Of a DNA stretch of 64,000 bases, positions 1 through 13,000 are shown one piece after another. The DNA is from Dryobates pubescens. Lineage: Eukaryota; Chordata; Aves; Piciformes; Picidae. The notes under the pieces are model-generated. The model saw only the letters and a list, made by a program, of their open reading frames with translations. It did not search any database and had not been told where the DNA came from. The stretch lies in NCBI RefSeq assembly GCF_014839835.1, contig NC_071624.1:19921675-19985674 (forward strand), written 5' to 3'. Each line of letters opens with the position of its first letter. The first letter of the stretch is position 1. A program made the translations under genes and the position numbers.

Positions 1-52
1 ATGATCCTAGAGGGCTTTTCCAAGCAAAATAATTCTCTAATTCTCTGATTTT
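1..52 (+). mobile_element. CR1 LINE 3' tail, cut by window edge
   Basis: Ends with the typical CR1 tail: a GATGATCCT-like start, degenerate CCTTCCAA-like middle and imperfect ATTCTCTGATT repeats. Strongly decayed. Confidence 0.55.
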
Positions 53-429
53 GACTGTTACATGAGGCAGAACTATTCTTCAAAGATCACTTAATAGTCA
101 GGCCAAAATGATGTCTGTATAACAATCCCATGTATGATGTATGGCAACACTGATTTGCTCTTCAAATTGTTGATGCATCTGTGGAGAGGATTTTGGCACT
201 TCTGCTGCATCTAGGCAGGAGAGTTCAGGATCAGGAACAACTTAGGGGCAGCTATGCTGAACGTGTGGCTTGAGAAAAGATCTTGTCACTTGGTCGTTGC
301 CTGTCTCCACTCCCAGCCACACTCTGAACCCAGCGGGCACAGATCTGGGCTGACTCTGAACCAAAGCACTACGAGTAGGAGCTGCAGTAGGCATGGCAGG
401 AGCGATGGCTGTGCTGCAGACCTATCAGT
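53..429. other. Unique sequence upstream of ANKFY1
   Basis: No gene, repeat or promoter signal recognised. Moderate G+C until the CpG island begins. Confidence 0.5.
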
Positions 430-929
430 GCTGGCCCTTCCGTAGCTGCGCTGGACGCGGCGGAACAGCAGGAGGCTCAGACTGCTTTGGAAATCGCTTT
501 CCGTGCGGCTGCAGGCCGCCCAAGGCGGCCCTTGGCCCCGGGTGCCACCTGCCGGGGTGCCGGGCGGGTTTCTCCAGCCTTTCTCAGCCCGGGCCGTTCA
601 AAGGCGATCCCGAGGCACCAGCAGGGATGTCCCGGGCCGGGGACCTTGTCTAAGGGAGGGGAGGGAAACCCCAGAGCCACTCAAACCAGCCGCCAGGTGC
701 CTCCTGCGGCCACGGCGCCAATTGTGTCAGGCGCAAGACACAGGCAACCTGGCCCCACCGCCGCCCGAGGCGGTGTCCGTCAGCGGCGGGCCGCGGGCGG
801 AGCCGGACGGCTGCCCGGGGCCGTTCCCGGCCGCGGCGGGGCGGGGCCTGCGGCATAAAGCGGGGCTGAGCGGCCCTGTGCCGGCGTGCGCGTAGCTGCC
901 GCGGGGCGCAGGCGGCGGCGCTGCGTGGC

Positions 930-939
930 TCTCGCGAGA
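930..939. promoter_or_regulatory. TCTCGCGAGA palindromic promoter element, copy 1
   Basis: Perfect 10-bp palindrome 72 bp upstream of the ATG. This element is known from CpG-island promoters of housekeeping genes and is bound by BANP (earlier ascribed to Kaiso). Confidence 0.8.
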
Positions 940-972
940 GCGCCGGGCGCGGACGGTGGGGCGGGAGGCGGC

Positions 973-982
973 TCTCGCGAGA
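973..982. promoter_or_regulatory. TCTCGCGAGA palindromic promoter element, copy 2
   Basis: Second perfect copy, 43 bp after the first (start to start) and 29 bp before the ATG, probably in or near the 5' UTR. Confidence 0.8.
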
Positions 983-1001
983 CCGTGGCCCCGGACCCAA
1001 C

Positions 1002-1011
1002 ATGGCGGAAG
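1002..1011 (+). CDS. ANKFY1: ANKFY1 exon 1, coding part
   Basis: Ten coding bases (Met-Ala-Glu plus one base) in the CpG island, followed directly by a GTGAGG donor. The leftover G joins AG of exon 2 to give Glu4. Such a tiny coding first exon is easily missed by gene finders, which would then start the protein inside exon 2. Confidence 0.93.
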
Positions 1012-4000
1012 GTGAGGGGGGAGGCCGGGCGAGTGGCCGGGCGGGGCCGCGGCCGCCGGGAGCGCCGCCGGCCGGAGCGTCTTCTTTGCTCGCAGGGGAG
1101 CGGGGGCAGCTGCAGTGGGGGGGCTCCCGCTGCTTCTCAGCGTGGCACCGGCCTGGTTCTGCCTGCGCTGGGTGGGGCAGTCCGCCCCCGAGACAGACCC
1201 GAAATGGCGGGAGGGGAGCTTTGCCGTGCTTGGGGCCGCCGGCGAACACCCTCAGGAGGTGCGGCTCGGGGTGCTGCTGGCTGCTGTGCCTCGTGGGGAG
1301 CCCCCGGGACATTCTGCTGGCTCCCTCGCGGCGATTTGGGCTCGGTCGGGCCCGGGGCTGCCGGGGTGAAAGCAGCCCAGCCGGCTCTGTCCGAGCGGCT
1401 GCGGGCGGCGGCTTGCGTTGGAGCGCGGAGGGGAGGCAGCGCTGCGGCCTCTCGGTCACTCGCAGCTGGGAGTCCTTTTGTCAGCCTTGACGGGGTCTGC
1501 AGAGGCTGCTCTGGTTTTGCTCGCGGGCTATTAGCTGCATCGTTTCACAAGTCATTTAATTGCGATAATGAAGTTTGGAAATGCATTTGGAGTTTTGCAG
1601 TCGTCCTCCTTTCTGCAAGGCAGAAGCTTCCTCTTTTTATTTCTGGAGGAAACTGATTCGGCAAACTGAGCTAAGATGCCCCAGCTTACACCTGAAGTGA
1701 AAGCTCTAACTCGGCGTTGCAAGCACAGCTTCAGCTCCTGAAGTGGAATTTTCTAACCATTTGTGGAAGAGTAACTAGGATGTAGCAGATGCTGATCTCC
1801 TGGCATGCTGTGGTCAAGCTGGTTAAGTAAATTCTTTGAGATGCTCTTAACGTTTGGCTTGCTGAATGCCACCGTTTGGTGTTCAGCTGAGCAGCCTCTT
1901 AGGCTTGCTTTTAAATGTTGTTGACCCGGTTCTGGTGGGCATTAGATGTCAAAGGTGTCATCAGGTGGTCACTTCCCCATTGAGGCCCTTGAGGCTCTGG
2001 TTAAGGGTCTTGTTCTGTAGAATGAACCTGCACCTGATGCAAGTCCTGTCTCTGTGCTTTCAAAGATGCCTCCATCATTCAAGTAGTTCTCTTACCTTTT
2101 GGCTAAAGAAAGCAGATGAGCAGTGAGTGTTCCTGTGTGCACAGGATGAACAAGCTGGTCCCTTGTGATGTCTGGGCTTAGGGGTTTATTTGTCCCTTAA
2201 AGTCCTTCTCTGCAGCAGAGTTGTTTTAGTTGAGAGCTGATGGTATTGGAGAGTCAGTTGAAAAGTGAAGGCTTGGGGAAGGGAGATTGGCAAGCTCTGG
2301 TTGCCTGCTCAGGAGCTGTGTGCCTTTTCTTATGGAAGTGCTGCCTGTCTACAGAAGTCCTGAATCAGGTTTGTTGCACTTGCCAGCTAAAAGATGGTTA
2401 ACAGTTTTAAAGACAAGAACTGAGCTTATCTTTAATATCTGCAAAAGTTCTGTACCAGAGGGTGCTGGGCTATGTGCAGGCATGGGTTCAAGGTGGTGGA
2501 TTAATGCTTGAGTCTAAAGCAGCACAGAATTATGGTGTGGCACTGCAGGGTGGTTGTCAGGGTAAACATCATAAGCCTGCAAAAATGTGGAGGAACACAA
2601 AAGCTTTGGGGAGAATCAGTGTGAAGTCTGGTAGGAAGGACCTAAGCTGAGGGGGTAAGAAAACAACGTGTTTGCCTGAAACATTTTACCCAGGTCTAGT
2701 TCACAATAAATAGAAGCTGAGCTAAGTTGCTTCTGAGGCTGGATCTGATGGGTAGCATGGGCAGTTCCATGGCTTCTGCTGGCCCTGCCCCTAGTTTTGA
2801 GTCTGTGCTGTCACCGCCTTGCCTGTTGCCTCCTTACTTGCCTATCTCTTTACTTTCAGCCCTCTGGCTGCTCTTGAGTACTGCTGTCTTCTGTAAGAGA
2901 AATGTCAGTCTTTTGTGAAGGCCTCTCTAAAGTCTTTGCTGTGGAAAGTGAGCTTCTGCCAGTTCATGACAGGCTGATCAGTCTGCCAGAAAGCTGTTTA
3001 CAGACACTGCTTTTATTTTCTTCTCTATCTGTTAATGCTATCCCTGGAACATGGGCTCAGGAAGGAGTTCTGTTGTGTATGCTTCTGCTGAACCCAGGTG
3101 TCCTCCTCCTTGGACTGATTTTTAGCTGGTTTTATGGTACCATCCAGTGAGGCTGCCCTTGCAGTGTCTTAGAATCACAGAACTATTTGGGTTGGAAAAG
3201 CCCTTTCAGATTATTGTCTGGCCAGTGTCTGATTCTGCTAACCATGGCCCTCAGCACCACATCTCTGCCTCTTTGAAACCCCTTCAGGGTGGGGATTCAA
3301 CCACCTCCCTGGGCAGCCTGTGCCAGTGATTGAGAACCCTTTCAGTGAAGAAGTTTCTTCTAATGTCCAACATAAACCTCCCCTCCTCCTAGTACTGGGA
3401 GTCTAACTTCCATTTGCATAATAACTGTGCTAGCCTAAGGGATCTGCTGAGTGTAACTGAGGAGCGAATCCCTGAAAGGTCTTTCCCACCTTCATGTTCT
3501 CAGTTTGATTGGAAGGTGCAGCCTTTTCTTAGGCTGATACATGTTACCAGCAGGACCAGGGCAGGGATTGTCCCCTGTACTCAGCTCTGGTGAAGCCACA
3601 CCTTGAGCACTATGATCAGTTTTGGGGCCCTCACTACAATGACATTGAGGTGCTGAAGTGTGGCCAGAGAAGGGCAACGAGGCTGGTGAAGAGTCTGGAG
3701 AACAGGGCTGGGGAGGAGCAGCTGAGGGAGCTGGGGGTGCTGAGCCTGGAGAAGAGGAGGCTGAGGGAGACCTTGCTCTTGGCAGCTACCTGAGAGGAGG
3801 CTGTAGCTAGGAGGGGATTGGGCTCTGCTCCCAAGGAACAAGTGATAGGATGAGAGGAAATGGCTTCAAGTTGTGCTGGATGTGAGGAACAATTTCTTCA
3901 CTGAAATAATGGGTAAGCTCTGGACTAGGCTATGCAGGGAAGTGGTGGGGTCCCCATTCCTGGAAGTGTTCAGAACATGTAGCTGAGGTGCTGGGGGTGG

Positions 4001-7000
4001 TGGTTCAGTGGTGCCCTGGCAGTGCTGGTCTTTTCTACCCTTACTTAGTCATTGTGTGCTGTGAGGTTCAGTCAGCGACTTCTGTTTCTTTGTAGTTGGA
4101 TTTGCATGGCAGCTAAAAATCTGTGTATGGCCAGTGGTGGGTGTTCAGGGACTGGTGTTCATGCTCCTCAAAGCATCTTCCAGTGCTCACTCTTTGCTCT
4201 TACCAGTCTTTTGCAGCCTTTCCTGGGTCCACAGTGGCTACTGTGTGGTGATGCCTTGTCTGTGTGGTGCCTCTGGGGAGAGAGCTTTGTAGATTCCTCG
4301 AGAGGCCTTTAAAACCCAAATCCAGGGGAGAATGGTTGTGCTCTGGTCACTCAGGCCATCTGATGACACCTCTCATAGGAATCACTTGGGAAGGAGCTGT
4401 GGTCACGAGTCTGAGAACACCAAAACTGTGTGTCTCTTGAGATGGGAAGAAAGGCCAGTGTAGGATTTCACCCCTGGTTGAGGGTTGCTGTGGTGTTGAT
4501 AGCATGCTTATGAAATGATGGCCATATAGTGCTGCCACTCAGCAAGGTTTGGGCAGGCTGGAGAGAGCTGGGCAGAGGGGAACCTCACGAGGTTCAACCA
4601 GACTAAGTGTAGGGTCCTGCCCTTGGGGAGGGCCAGCTGCCTGCACCAGGACAGATGAGAGGGGACCTGCTGGGAAGCAGCTCCAAGGAGAAGATCTCTG
4701 GAGGCCTGGTGGTCAATGAGCCCTTGTGGCCAAGGAAGCCAGTGGTATCCTGGAGTGCATTAAAAAGAATGTGACCAGCAGGGCGAGGAAAGTTCTCCTC
4801 CCCTCTGCGCTGCCTTGGTAAGACCACGTCTGGAGTCCTGGGTCCAGTCCTGGGCTCTGCGGTTCAAGAGAGTCAGGAGAGTGCTCAGCAGAGGCTGTGA
4901 GGATGATGAAGGGACTGGGACATCTGGTGAGGAAAGGCTGCAAGACCTGGGGCTGGTTAGCCTGGAGAAGAAAATAATGAGAGGAGATCTTATGGCCGGG
5001 TAGGCATCAGGAGGCGACTCGTTTCTGTTCAGTGGTGTCCCATGACAGGACAAGGGGCAGCGGAGACAAACTGGAACCCAGGAGGTTCCACCTCAAGAAG
5101 GAGAAACTTCTTTGGCGTGAGGGTGTTGGAGCCCTGGAACAGGCTGTCCAGAGAGGATGTGGAGGCTCCTCTGGAGATCTTCAGAACCCACCTGGGTGTG
5201 TTCCTGTGTGACCTGCCCTGGATGATCCTGCTCTGGCAGGGGGTTTGGACTTCTCTCCAGAGGTCCCTTCCAGCTCCTACATTCTGTGATTCTGTTTCAG
5301 TAGGATCAGGAAGGTTGATCCAGAGGAGATTGTGTCTGTTTACTGTTACAGGATGAAGCAAAGTAAAAGGCAGTTGAAGGAAGCTCACTGCCAAGCCTGC
5401 TGGGGTGGGGTTAGCTGAAGTGTGGGGTAGGGGAATTTCCCTCCTCTTCATCCATTACAATAGTAAAAGGTGAGGTGTTGTCTATCTGGAGCTAGGGAAG
5501 GGTGCCTTGGGGACCTGTGCTGCAGCAAGGCTGATGTCAGCTGTGCTGCTTCTCTCTGCTACAGAAGCAGGGAGAAGACCCTGGGGGTAGAGCTCAGTCT
5601 GTTTGTAGTAGGGACTTCCACTTAATAAATATTTGAGAGAAATTGTTCAGGGATGAATTCCTGCCTGCTGGGGAAGAATCTTTTGGGAGCTTCCCCATTA
5701 AAACCATTAGTTTCCAGATTTCTCCTTCCTGCCCCCTCATTTCAGGACTGGTTTTGGATTTGTAGCTGATGTGGAAAATCAGCTTGACCAGGGGGTGGGG
5801 GCTGCAGTTAAGCACAATGATAGCTACAGATGGGGCACTAGGGAGAAGCTCTTTACTCTGAGGGTGGTGGAACACTGGAATAGGATGCCCAGGGAGGTGG
5901 TGGAGTCCCCATCCTTGGAAACAGCCCAGGTTAGGCTTGATGGGGCTCTGAGCAACCTGCTCTAGTGGGGATGTTGCTGCTGACTGACCAGAGGGTGGAC
6001 TAGGTGACCTCTAGAGGTTCCTTCCAACCCAGTGCATTCTATGACAGTTTGTGCAGCTGTTCCATAAACAAGTGCTCCAGAGTTGGGCTGTTCTGCAGCA
6101 CCTCTATAGATGTTTCCTTCCAGCAGTGAAGTAGAGGTTTCATATAGGTGGCCTGGGTTGAGGTGGGTGACCATTTCATTGTGGCAGCAAACTAGCTTCT
6201 GCAGTGAATTGGAAATCCTTGGTCAGAGAGAATATTTGCAGGTGCTGTTTCTGTGCTGCTCCTGAGCTGAAGCAGCCACTGTGGACCCATCTCTGTGTGG
6301 TGATGCCTTGTCACTGTGGTGCCTCTGGGGTGGGAGCTTTGTAGGTTTTCAAGAGGCCTTTAAAACCCAGATCCTGGGGAGAATGGTCACTATGGTCACT
6401 CAAGGAGCTGCTCAGCTGATGGTGTGTGGAGCTCTAGACAGCTAGGTCACCTGAGATAGGTTTGGTGCATCAGGTACTGTTCTAATTCTCTTTTGTGGTT
6501 GGTGCTTCAGCTGGAAAGCCAAACAGCATCTTAACTGAAAAAAGTGGGTGAGAACCAGAGCTTGTCCTTTATGCCACCAGAATTCCAAAGCCATGGATAT
6601 CTGTGGCTTTAGGGAACTAAAGGAATTCCTGAATGGACAGGGTTCAGGAGTTGTCAGTGGCTTTTGTCACTGTCCTCACGATTGTCAATGCCTTTGACCA
6701 GCAGTGCTGTGAAACAGATGGCTTCATGTTGGAGGTGAGGTGCACAAGTTGTGTGGAAGAGGAGAGACTCTTCCTGGAGCCTGGCTCCACGGTTACAGAT
6801 GGGTGGTGTGCTGGTAGGGTTACCCTCAGATGCAAATCCACCATGTGCATGTTTCAACCTTGTTGTAACGCCCTGTGCCTCTGCAGAGGAGGTGGCCAAG
6901 CTGGAAAAGCACCTGCTGCTTCTCCGCCAGGAGTATGTGAAGCTGCAGAAGAAGCTGGTTGATACTGAGAGGAGATGCAATCTTCTGGCTGCTGAGGCCA

Positions 7001-10000
7001 ACCAGGACAATGCCAGTGACACCTTCATCGCTCGGCTCCTGGCCATTGTAGCTGAGCTCTATCAACAAGAGCAGTACAGGTAAGGAATGCCCCTCTGCAG
7101 ACAGGGTCGTGCAGGAGCCTCTGGCTTCACTGGCTGTTGTAGGTGCTGACCTTGGACAAAGGAAAATCCTTTCTCTGGTGTGCTTGGGATCCTTGACTGC
7201 AGTTAAAAGAGCATATTAAGGTCAGCTGGCATGCTGAATGCAATCCTTGGATCAGGAGCTCTGAGGGGGAGTGCAGCTCCGAGACTGATATCTGAGAGGT
7301 TTAAAGAAAGCTGACCATTTAAACTGCTCAGTGCTTACCTGTTGGGTTAATTATACAAAGCATCCTCTACCAACCCTGCTTCTGGAAGGATGTGGCCTGG
7401 AAACCAGTTCTATTCTGCTGGGTGTGAAACAGCTGGATGAAATTGCTCAGTTGTTTGTGACAGGTGTTGGTGACACATGGCACTTAGTACTATGAATCTA
7501 GTGGAGGATGTCCCTGCTCACTGCAGGGGGCTTGGGCTGGATGACCTTTGGAGGTCCTTTCCAAACCATTCTGTGATTCTATAAATGTCTTTGGACCTTA
7601 ACACAAAATGAGGTTTAATTGTTGCTTTTCCATAGGCATGTTAAGGATCACCCTCAATGCTCCACACCCTTTAACTGGTTTAGTTCTGAGGCTACGGTGG
7701 CACTCATGTATTTGCAATGAAAGCAATGCCAGGATACTAAAGGAGTTCAATCAGATCAGGGGAAAATGCATAGTTTTGATGAACATTTCCTTCCCTTAAC
7801 ATCTCTTCCTGAGCCCCCTTGAGAAAAGGCTCTGTTCCTGGCAAGAACTTGTCGCATGCTGTGTAAAAGATTTGTTAGGTGGCACAAGCCAGAGAAGTGG
7901 AATTGCTTCATTTTGGGTTTTGAAGACATAGAAAAGTGGTCTAAAAGGACCTGCAATCCATAAAGTGAGCAAGGCAGCAAGTCCCAGCATGAATTTTCAG
8001 TGGTATCTGGGGCTTGTACTGTAGCTTAGTGATGCAGAAAATGCTCTGGGAAGTGCCCCTCCACTGGCAAACTGTGAGGTTTTGAGATCAACAGGGCAGG
8101 TCCTTTTTAATTAGAAAGGATCACCTGGTGTGAAAGGGCTTGGCTGAAACCTGTTCCTGACAGCTGGTCAACTGGGGACTCTTGGGGTCTGCCTTGTGCT
8201 CAGACTGCTGTCAGGCCTCCTTTGTGCTCTTGCTGGGCTTGCCTGGAACCATTGGTGCTTAGCTGACAGAATGGATAGAAGAGAATAAACCAGGTTGGAA
8301 GAGACCTTCAAGATCATCAAGTCCAACCTATCAACTAAACCATGGCACCAAGCACCCTATCAAGTCTCCTCCTAAACACCTCCAATGATGGTGACTCCGC
8401 CACCTCCCTGGGCAGCCCATCCCAATGGGCAGTCTCTCTCTCTGTGTACAATTGCTTCCTCACCTCCAGCCTAAACATCCCCTGGTGCAGCCTGAGACTG
8501 TGTCCTCTTGCTCTGGTGCTGGGTGCCTGGGAGAAGAGACCAACCCCCACCTGGCTACAACCTCCCTTCAGGGAGTTGTAGACAGCAAGAAGGTCTCCCC
8601 TGTGCCTCCTCTTCTGCAGGCTAAGCAACCCCAGCTCCCTCAGCCGCTCCTCACAGGGCTGTGCTCCAGGCCCCTTCCCAGCTTTGTTGACCTTCTCTGG
8701 ACACCTTCCAGCAAGTCAACCTCCTTCCTAAACTGAGGGGCCCAGAACTGGACACAGGACTCCAGGTGTGGCCTAAGCAGTGCTGAGCACAGGTCACAAT
8801 GACTTCCCTGCTCCTGCTGGCCACACTGTTCCTGAGGCAGTCCAGGATGCCATTGGCCTTCTTGGCCACCTGGGCACACTGCAGGCTCATATTCAGCCTA
8901 CCATTGACCAGCACACACATGTCCCTTTCTGCCTGGCTGCTCTCAGCCACTCTGACCCCAGCCTGTAGCACTGCCTGGGGTTGCTGTGGCCAATGTCCAG
9001 AACCTGGCACTTGGATGTGTTCAGTCTCAGATGGACTCTGCCCATCTGTCCAGCCTGGCAAGGTCCCTCTGCAGAGCTCTCCTACCCTCTCACAGATCCA
9101 CTTTTGCCCCCAGCTTGCTGTCATCTGCACGTTTACTGATGGTATGGACACTACAATATAAATAAGCCTTGAGATTATTGGTTTCTTCCTTCTCCTGCAA
9201 TATTTCCCTTGCAATTTGTTAAAAAAATGGGTGAGTACCCCCCAACAACTCCAGCATTAGTGACTGCCTGCATTTCTCCCTAGCAGATCAGAACTGTGCC
9301 AACTGGCAACAGACTTAACCAGTTCAATGTGTTTAGCTCTCTGAAACAACTTGAACCTAACTGGCTACCAGGATATAGGCACTATGGAGATGCTGAATCT
9401 TTGTCTTCTAGCACAGGGAAGTCCCTGGCACACAGATGCATGTTTCCTCCTTTCCCTCTCTCCCCAGTGATCTGAAGATAAAGGTTGGGGACAGCCACAT
9501 CAGTGCTCACAAGTTTGTCTTGGCGGCACGCAGTGATGCTTGGAGTCTGTCCAACCTGGCCACAACAGAGGAGCTGGATCTGTCAGGTCAGTTACTGCAG
9601 AGCAACATAATGCTGCGCTTGTCTGTAGGATGACCTCTGAAAGGGCCTGTTGGGAAAAGGTCATTTCTGTACCTTTCAGGCTACTGCTGTCCATAGGGAG
9701 AGGTGCTTAACATGTTGATTGTGAAGCTCTCGACCATGGCAGTGTGCTTGTGAGCTTGGTGTTAGTGCTAGTTCAATCCACAGCCCCTTTCTTTCTCTTC
9801 AGGAAGTGGAGGTTCATACCATTGGTCTGGTTGGAAAAAGCCTTTAAGGGCAAGTCCAACTATTCTTTAACTCAGCAAAGACTGGGGCTAAACCACATCC
9901 CTCAGCACCATACCTCTGCCTCTTGGAAACACCTGCAGGGATGGGGATCCAACCACTGCTCTGGGGACCCTGTTTCAGTGTTTGGGAACCCTTTTGAGTG

Positions 10001-13000
10001 AAGAATTTTCTCTAATGTCCAATCTAAACCTCCCTCGGTGCAACTTGAGGCTTTTTCCTCTTGTCCTATCACTTGTTTGGGTTGGAAAAGCCTTCCAGTA
10101 TTGAGTCCAGCCCTCAACCCAACACCACCATGTCCCCAAGTGCCAAGGCCACAGGTTTCTTGAACACCTCCAGGCATGGGGACTCCACCACCTCCCTGGG
10201 CAGCCTGTTCCAACCCCTGAGCACTCTTGCAGCAAGAAATTTTTCCTCATCCCCCATCCTAACCCTCTCCTAGCACAATTTCAGGGCATTTCCTCTCCTT
10301 GTATCACCTGATCCTAGGGAAAAGAACCCAACCCCCACCTGGCTCCAGCCTCCTTTCAGGGAGTTGCAGAGAGCAGTGAGGTCTCCCCTCAGCCTTCTGT
10401 TCTCTAGACTAAACACATCCCTTAGCTGCTCCTCACCAGACCTGTTCTCCAAACCCCTCATCAGCTTTGTCCTCTGTATGCATTCCAGCCTCTCAATGTC
10501 CATAGGGTGAGGACCCTAAAAACTGAAACTAGTATTTGAGGTGTGGCCTCACCAGTGCTGAGTACAAGAGGATGATCCCTGCCCTGGTCCTGCTTGCCAC
10601 ACCATTGCTGCTATCTAAATATATTTACCTTGTTTTAACTTCCTGTGTCTTTGTGCTGTGCCTGGAACTCTCTGGCACTCTGAAAATAGTCTGGGGCAGC
10701 TCTTTATGTAAAGGAGACCTTTTGGGATTGCTGGTTCATTGTCTTATGTTTTCATTTTAAAACTCAAAGCTTAAGAGACTGTTTTCCTCGGTGAATGATG
10801 GTGGTATTTGTAATTACTCCAGTCTTGCCTTGTGGAGTAATTCTCATCTACATCCTTGGAAGCAGGGTTGTTGTTTACTTCTGACTAGGTGACAAAGGTC
10901 TCTGGTGCTTGGGCTTGTCTATCTCTGCTTGTGAGGTAGGCTTCTAGTTTTCTGGCATTTACAAACATCAGGCTGCTGGAGCAGGTCTGAAGGAGGCCCA
11001 GAAGATGGAGCACATTCTCTGTGGGGACAGGCTGAGAGAGCTGGGGCTGTTCAGCCTGGAGAAGAGAAGGCTCCAGGGAGACCTCAGAGCAGCCTTCCAG
11101 TACCTGAGGGGGCTCCAGGAGAGCTGGGGAGGGACTTGTGACAAGGGCTGGGAGTGACAGGAGAAGGGACAATGGCTTTGAGCTGGGAGAGGGGAGATTG
11201 AGACTGGAGATGAGGAATGAATTCTATGGAGTGAGGGTGGGGACACAGTGGAAGAGGTTGCCAGGTGGGTTTTGGATGTCCCCTCCCTGGAAGTGTTGAA
11301 GGCCAGGCTGGATGAGGCCTTGAGCAGCCTGTGCTGGTGGGAGGTGTCCTCACCCATGGTAGGGTGCTGGAAGTGGAGGCTCTTTAAGGTCCCTTCCAAC
11401 TGAACCCATTCTGGGATTCTCTGAAACGGGACAGCAGCTGGCAGTCTGAAAGGGAATTTGTGCTTGTCACATGTAGTTCTGTTTCATAGCCCTGTGAGAG
11501 GGACCCCAGACCCTAAAGGGTCATTGCTGGCCCCTAACCATGCAGTATTTGTGTAGTGGGTACAATGAAGAGCTTCCTGCATTCTGTGCAGCGTTCAGGG
11601 GCAGAAAGGCTTCCTCCTTGCTGCCAGCATTGTTAGCTTCAACTTCTGACCAGTCTTGCCTCTTTTGATATTTGGTTTGCATTAAGCAGCAGAGTTCCAA
11701 CAGGGCAGCTGTGAGTTTAACAGTCAGAGGAATAACAGCTCCTTGAACAGGTGATTGTTCTGAGTGTTTAATGAATGCCTCTTGCTCCCTGCAGCAGATG
11801 CTGACCCAGAGGTAACCATGGCAATGCTGCGGTGGATCTATACAGATGACCTAGAGCTAAGGGAAGATGATATCTTCTTGACACAGCTTATGAAACTAGC
11901 TAATAAATTTCAGCTCCATCTGCTTAGGGAAAGGTGAGTCTTGGGCATCACTGTTTCCTCCTGAGCTCTTCAGTCTTGTTTGACCAGAAATAAAATGAGA
12001 ACTGCTGGTAGTGGGGTGAAACTCTGTGTTTTCAAAGTCTTTCCTAATGTTCAGTTTCCCAAAGCAAAATGAAGCCTTTCATTGCAGTTAAAAGCTGTAG
12101 GGAAAAACTGCTAAGGCTTGTTTGCTTTGCAGTTCCTCTCCCAAAATAATAACCCTAACTTGGCATGAAGAGGAAGTAGAGATCAGTGTATTAGTAACAA
12201 GCTCTGAAGAGCTGCAAGAAATTAAAGGCAGTGCTGGGAAGAGTGAATGGCAAGAGCTTGCAGGTGGAACACTTTTAACCTAAAGCTGTTCTTTTCATCT
12301 CTGTGGCAGCTTCCCTTCAGAAAGGTGCTTTGCTGTTTTGGGGAGATCACCATTCTAGTAGAGAATGGATTCTTATCTTGAATATTGAGAGAGAATCTGA
12401 ATGCACGTGTTGAAACCTTCAGGTTTTGGACCACTTCAAAGCCCAGGATGCAGAATACTGTTTGATACAATCTTTTGCCCAAGGGGTGTCTGAGGCTGTA
12501 GCAGTACATCACAACCTGTGACTGAAGTGTGGCTTCACATGCCAAACTAAATGGCTGTCAATTCTTCTGTTCAAAGAAGGTGATCTCTGTAAGGTCAATG
12601 CTAAAACTGCCCTCAAGCTTTGTCTCAGCCTAAAACATTGTTGGACCTTGTGAACCTTCCTCAGCTGTTGGCTGGTCACGGCAGTCTAGTTCCAAGTCCA
12701 TGTTGTTAGTAATCATTTGTCTTGGTGGGTAGCTGGACCTGGAGATGAGTATTTCCATTTTCTTGGTCTGAATATCACTGCTATGTATAACTCGTCTTGA
12801 GCTCCTTGAATTTCCTTCCCATAAACTCATAGCTCCACACCTGTATAGAGATCAGGTGGAGCTGCTTGTCCATTCTGGTTTGCCTTTCTCTAGCTTTGCC
12901 ACAAGAGCTGCTTGTCTCCACAAGGGCTGTAGTGATTACAGCTTCCCTACTTCCTAACAGTGAGTGAACTGCAGTTGGCTCCTTAGGGAGAACCAGGATG

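Larger units (their letters stand above)
430..1420 (+). promoter_or_regulatory. CpG-island promoter of ANKFY1
   Basis: G+C and CpG density rise sharply near 430 and fall near 1420, around the initiator ATG at 1002. It contains GC boxes (GGGGCGGGGCC near 837) and two TCTCGCGAGA elements. There is no convincing TATA box at a sensible distance. ORFs in this stretch are by-products of high G+C. Confidence 0.85.

Noticed and set aside
839-860. CATAAAG as TATA box of ANKFY1
   Set aside because: Poor match and about 145 bp before the ATG in a CpG island; a TATA-less start is more likely.
393-1656. Overlapping ORFs up to 269 codons on both strands
   Set aside because: CpG-island composition keeps frames open; only the 10-base start exon of ANKFY1 fits the transcript.
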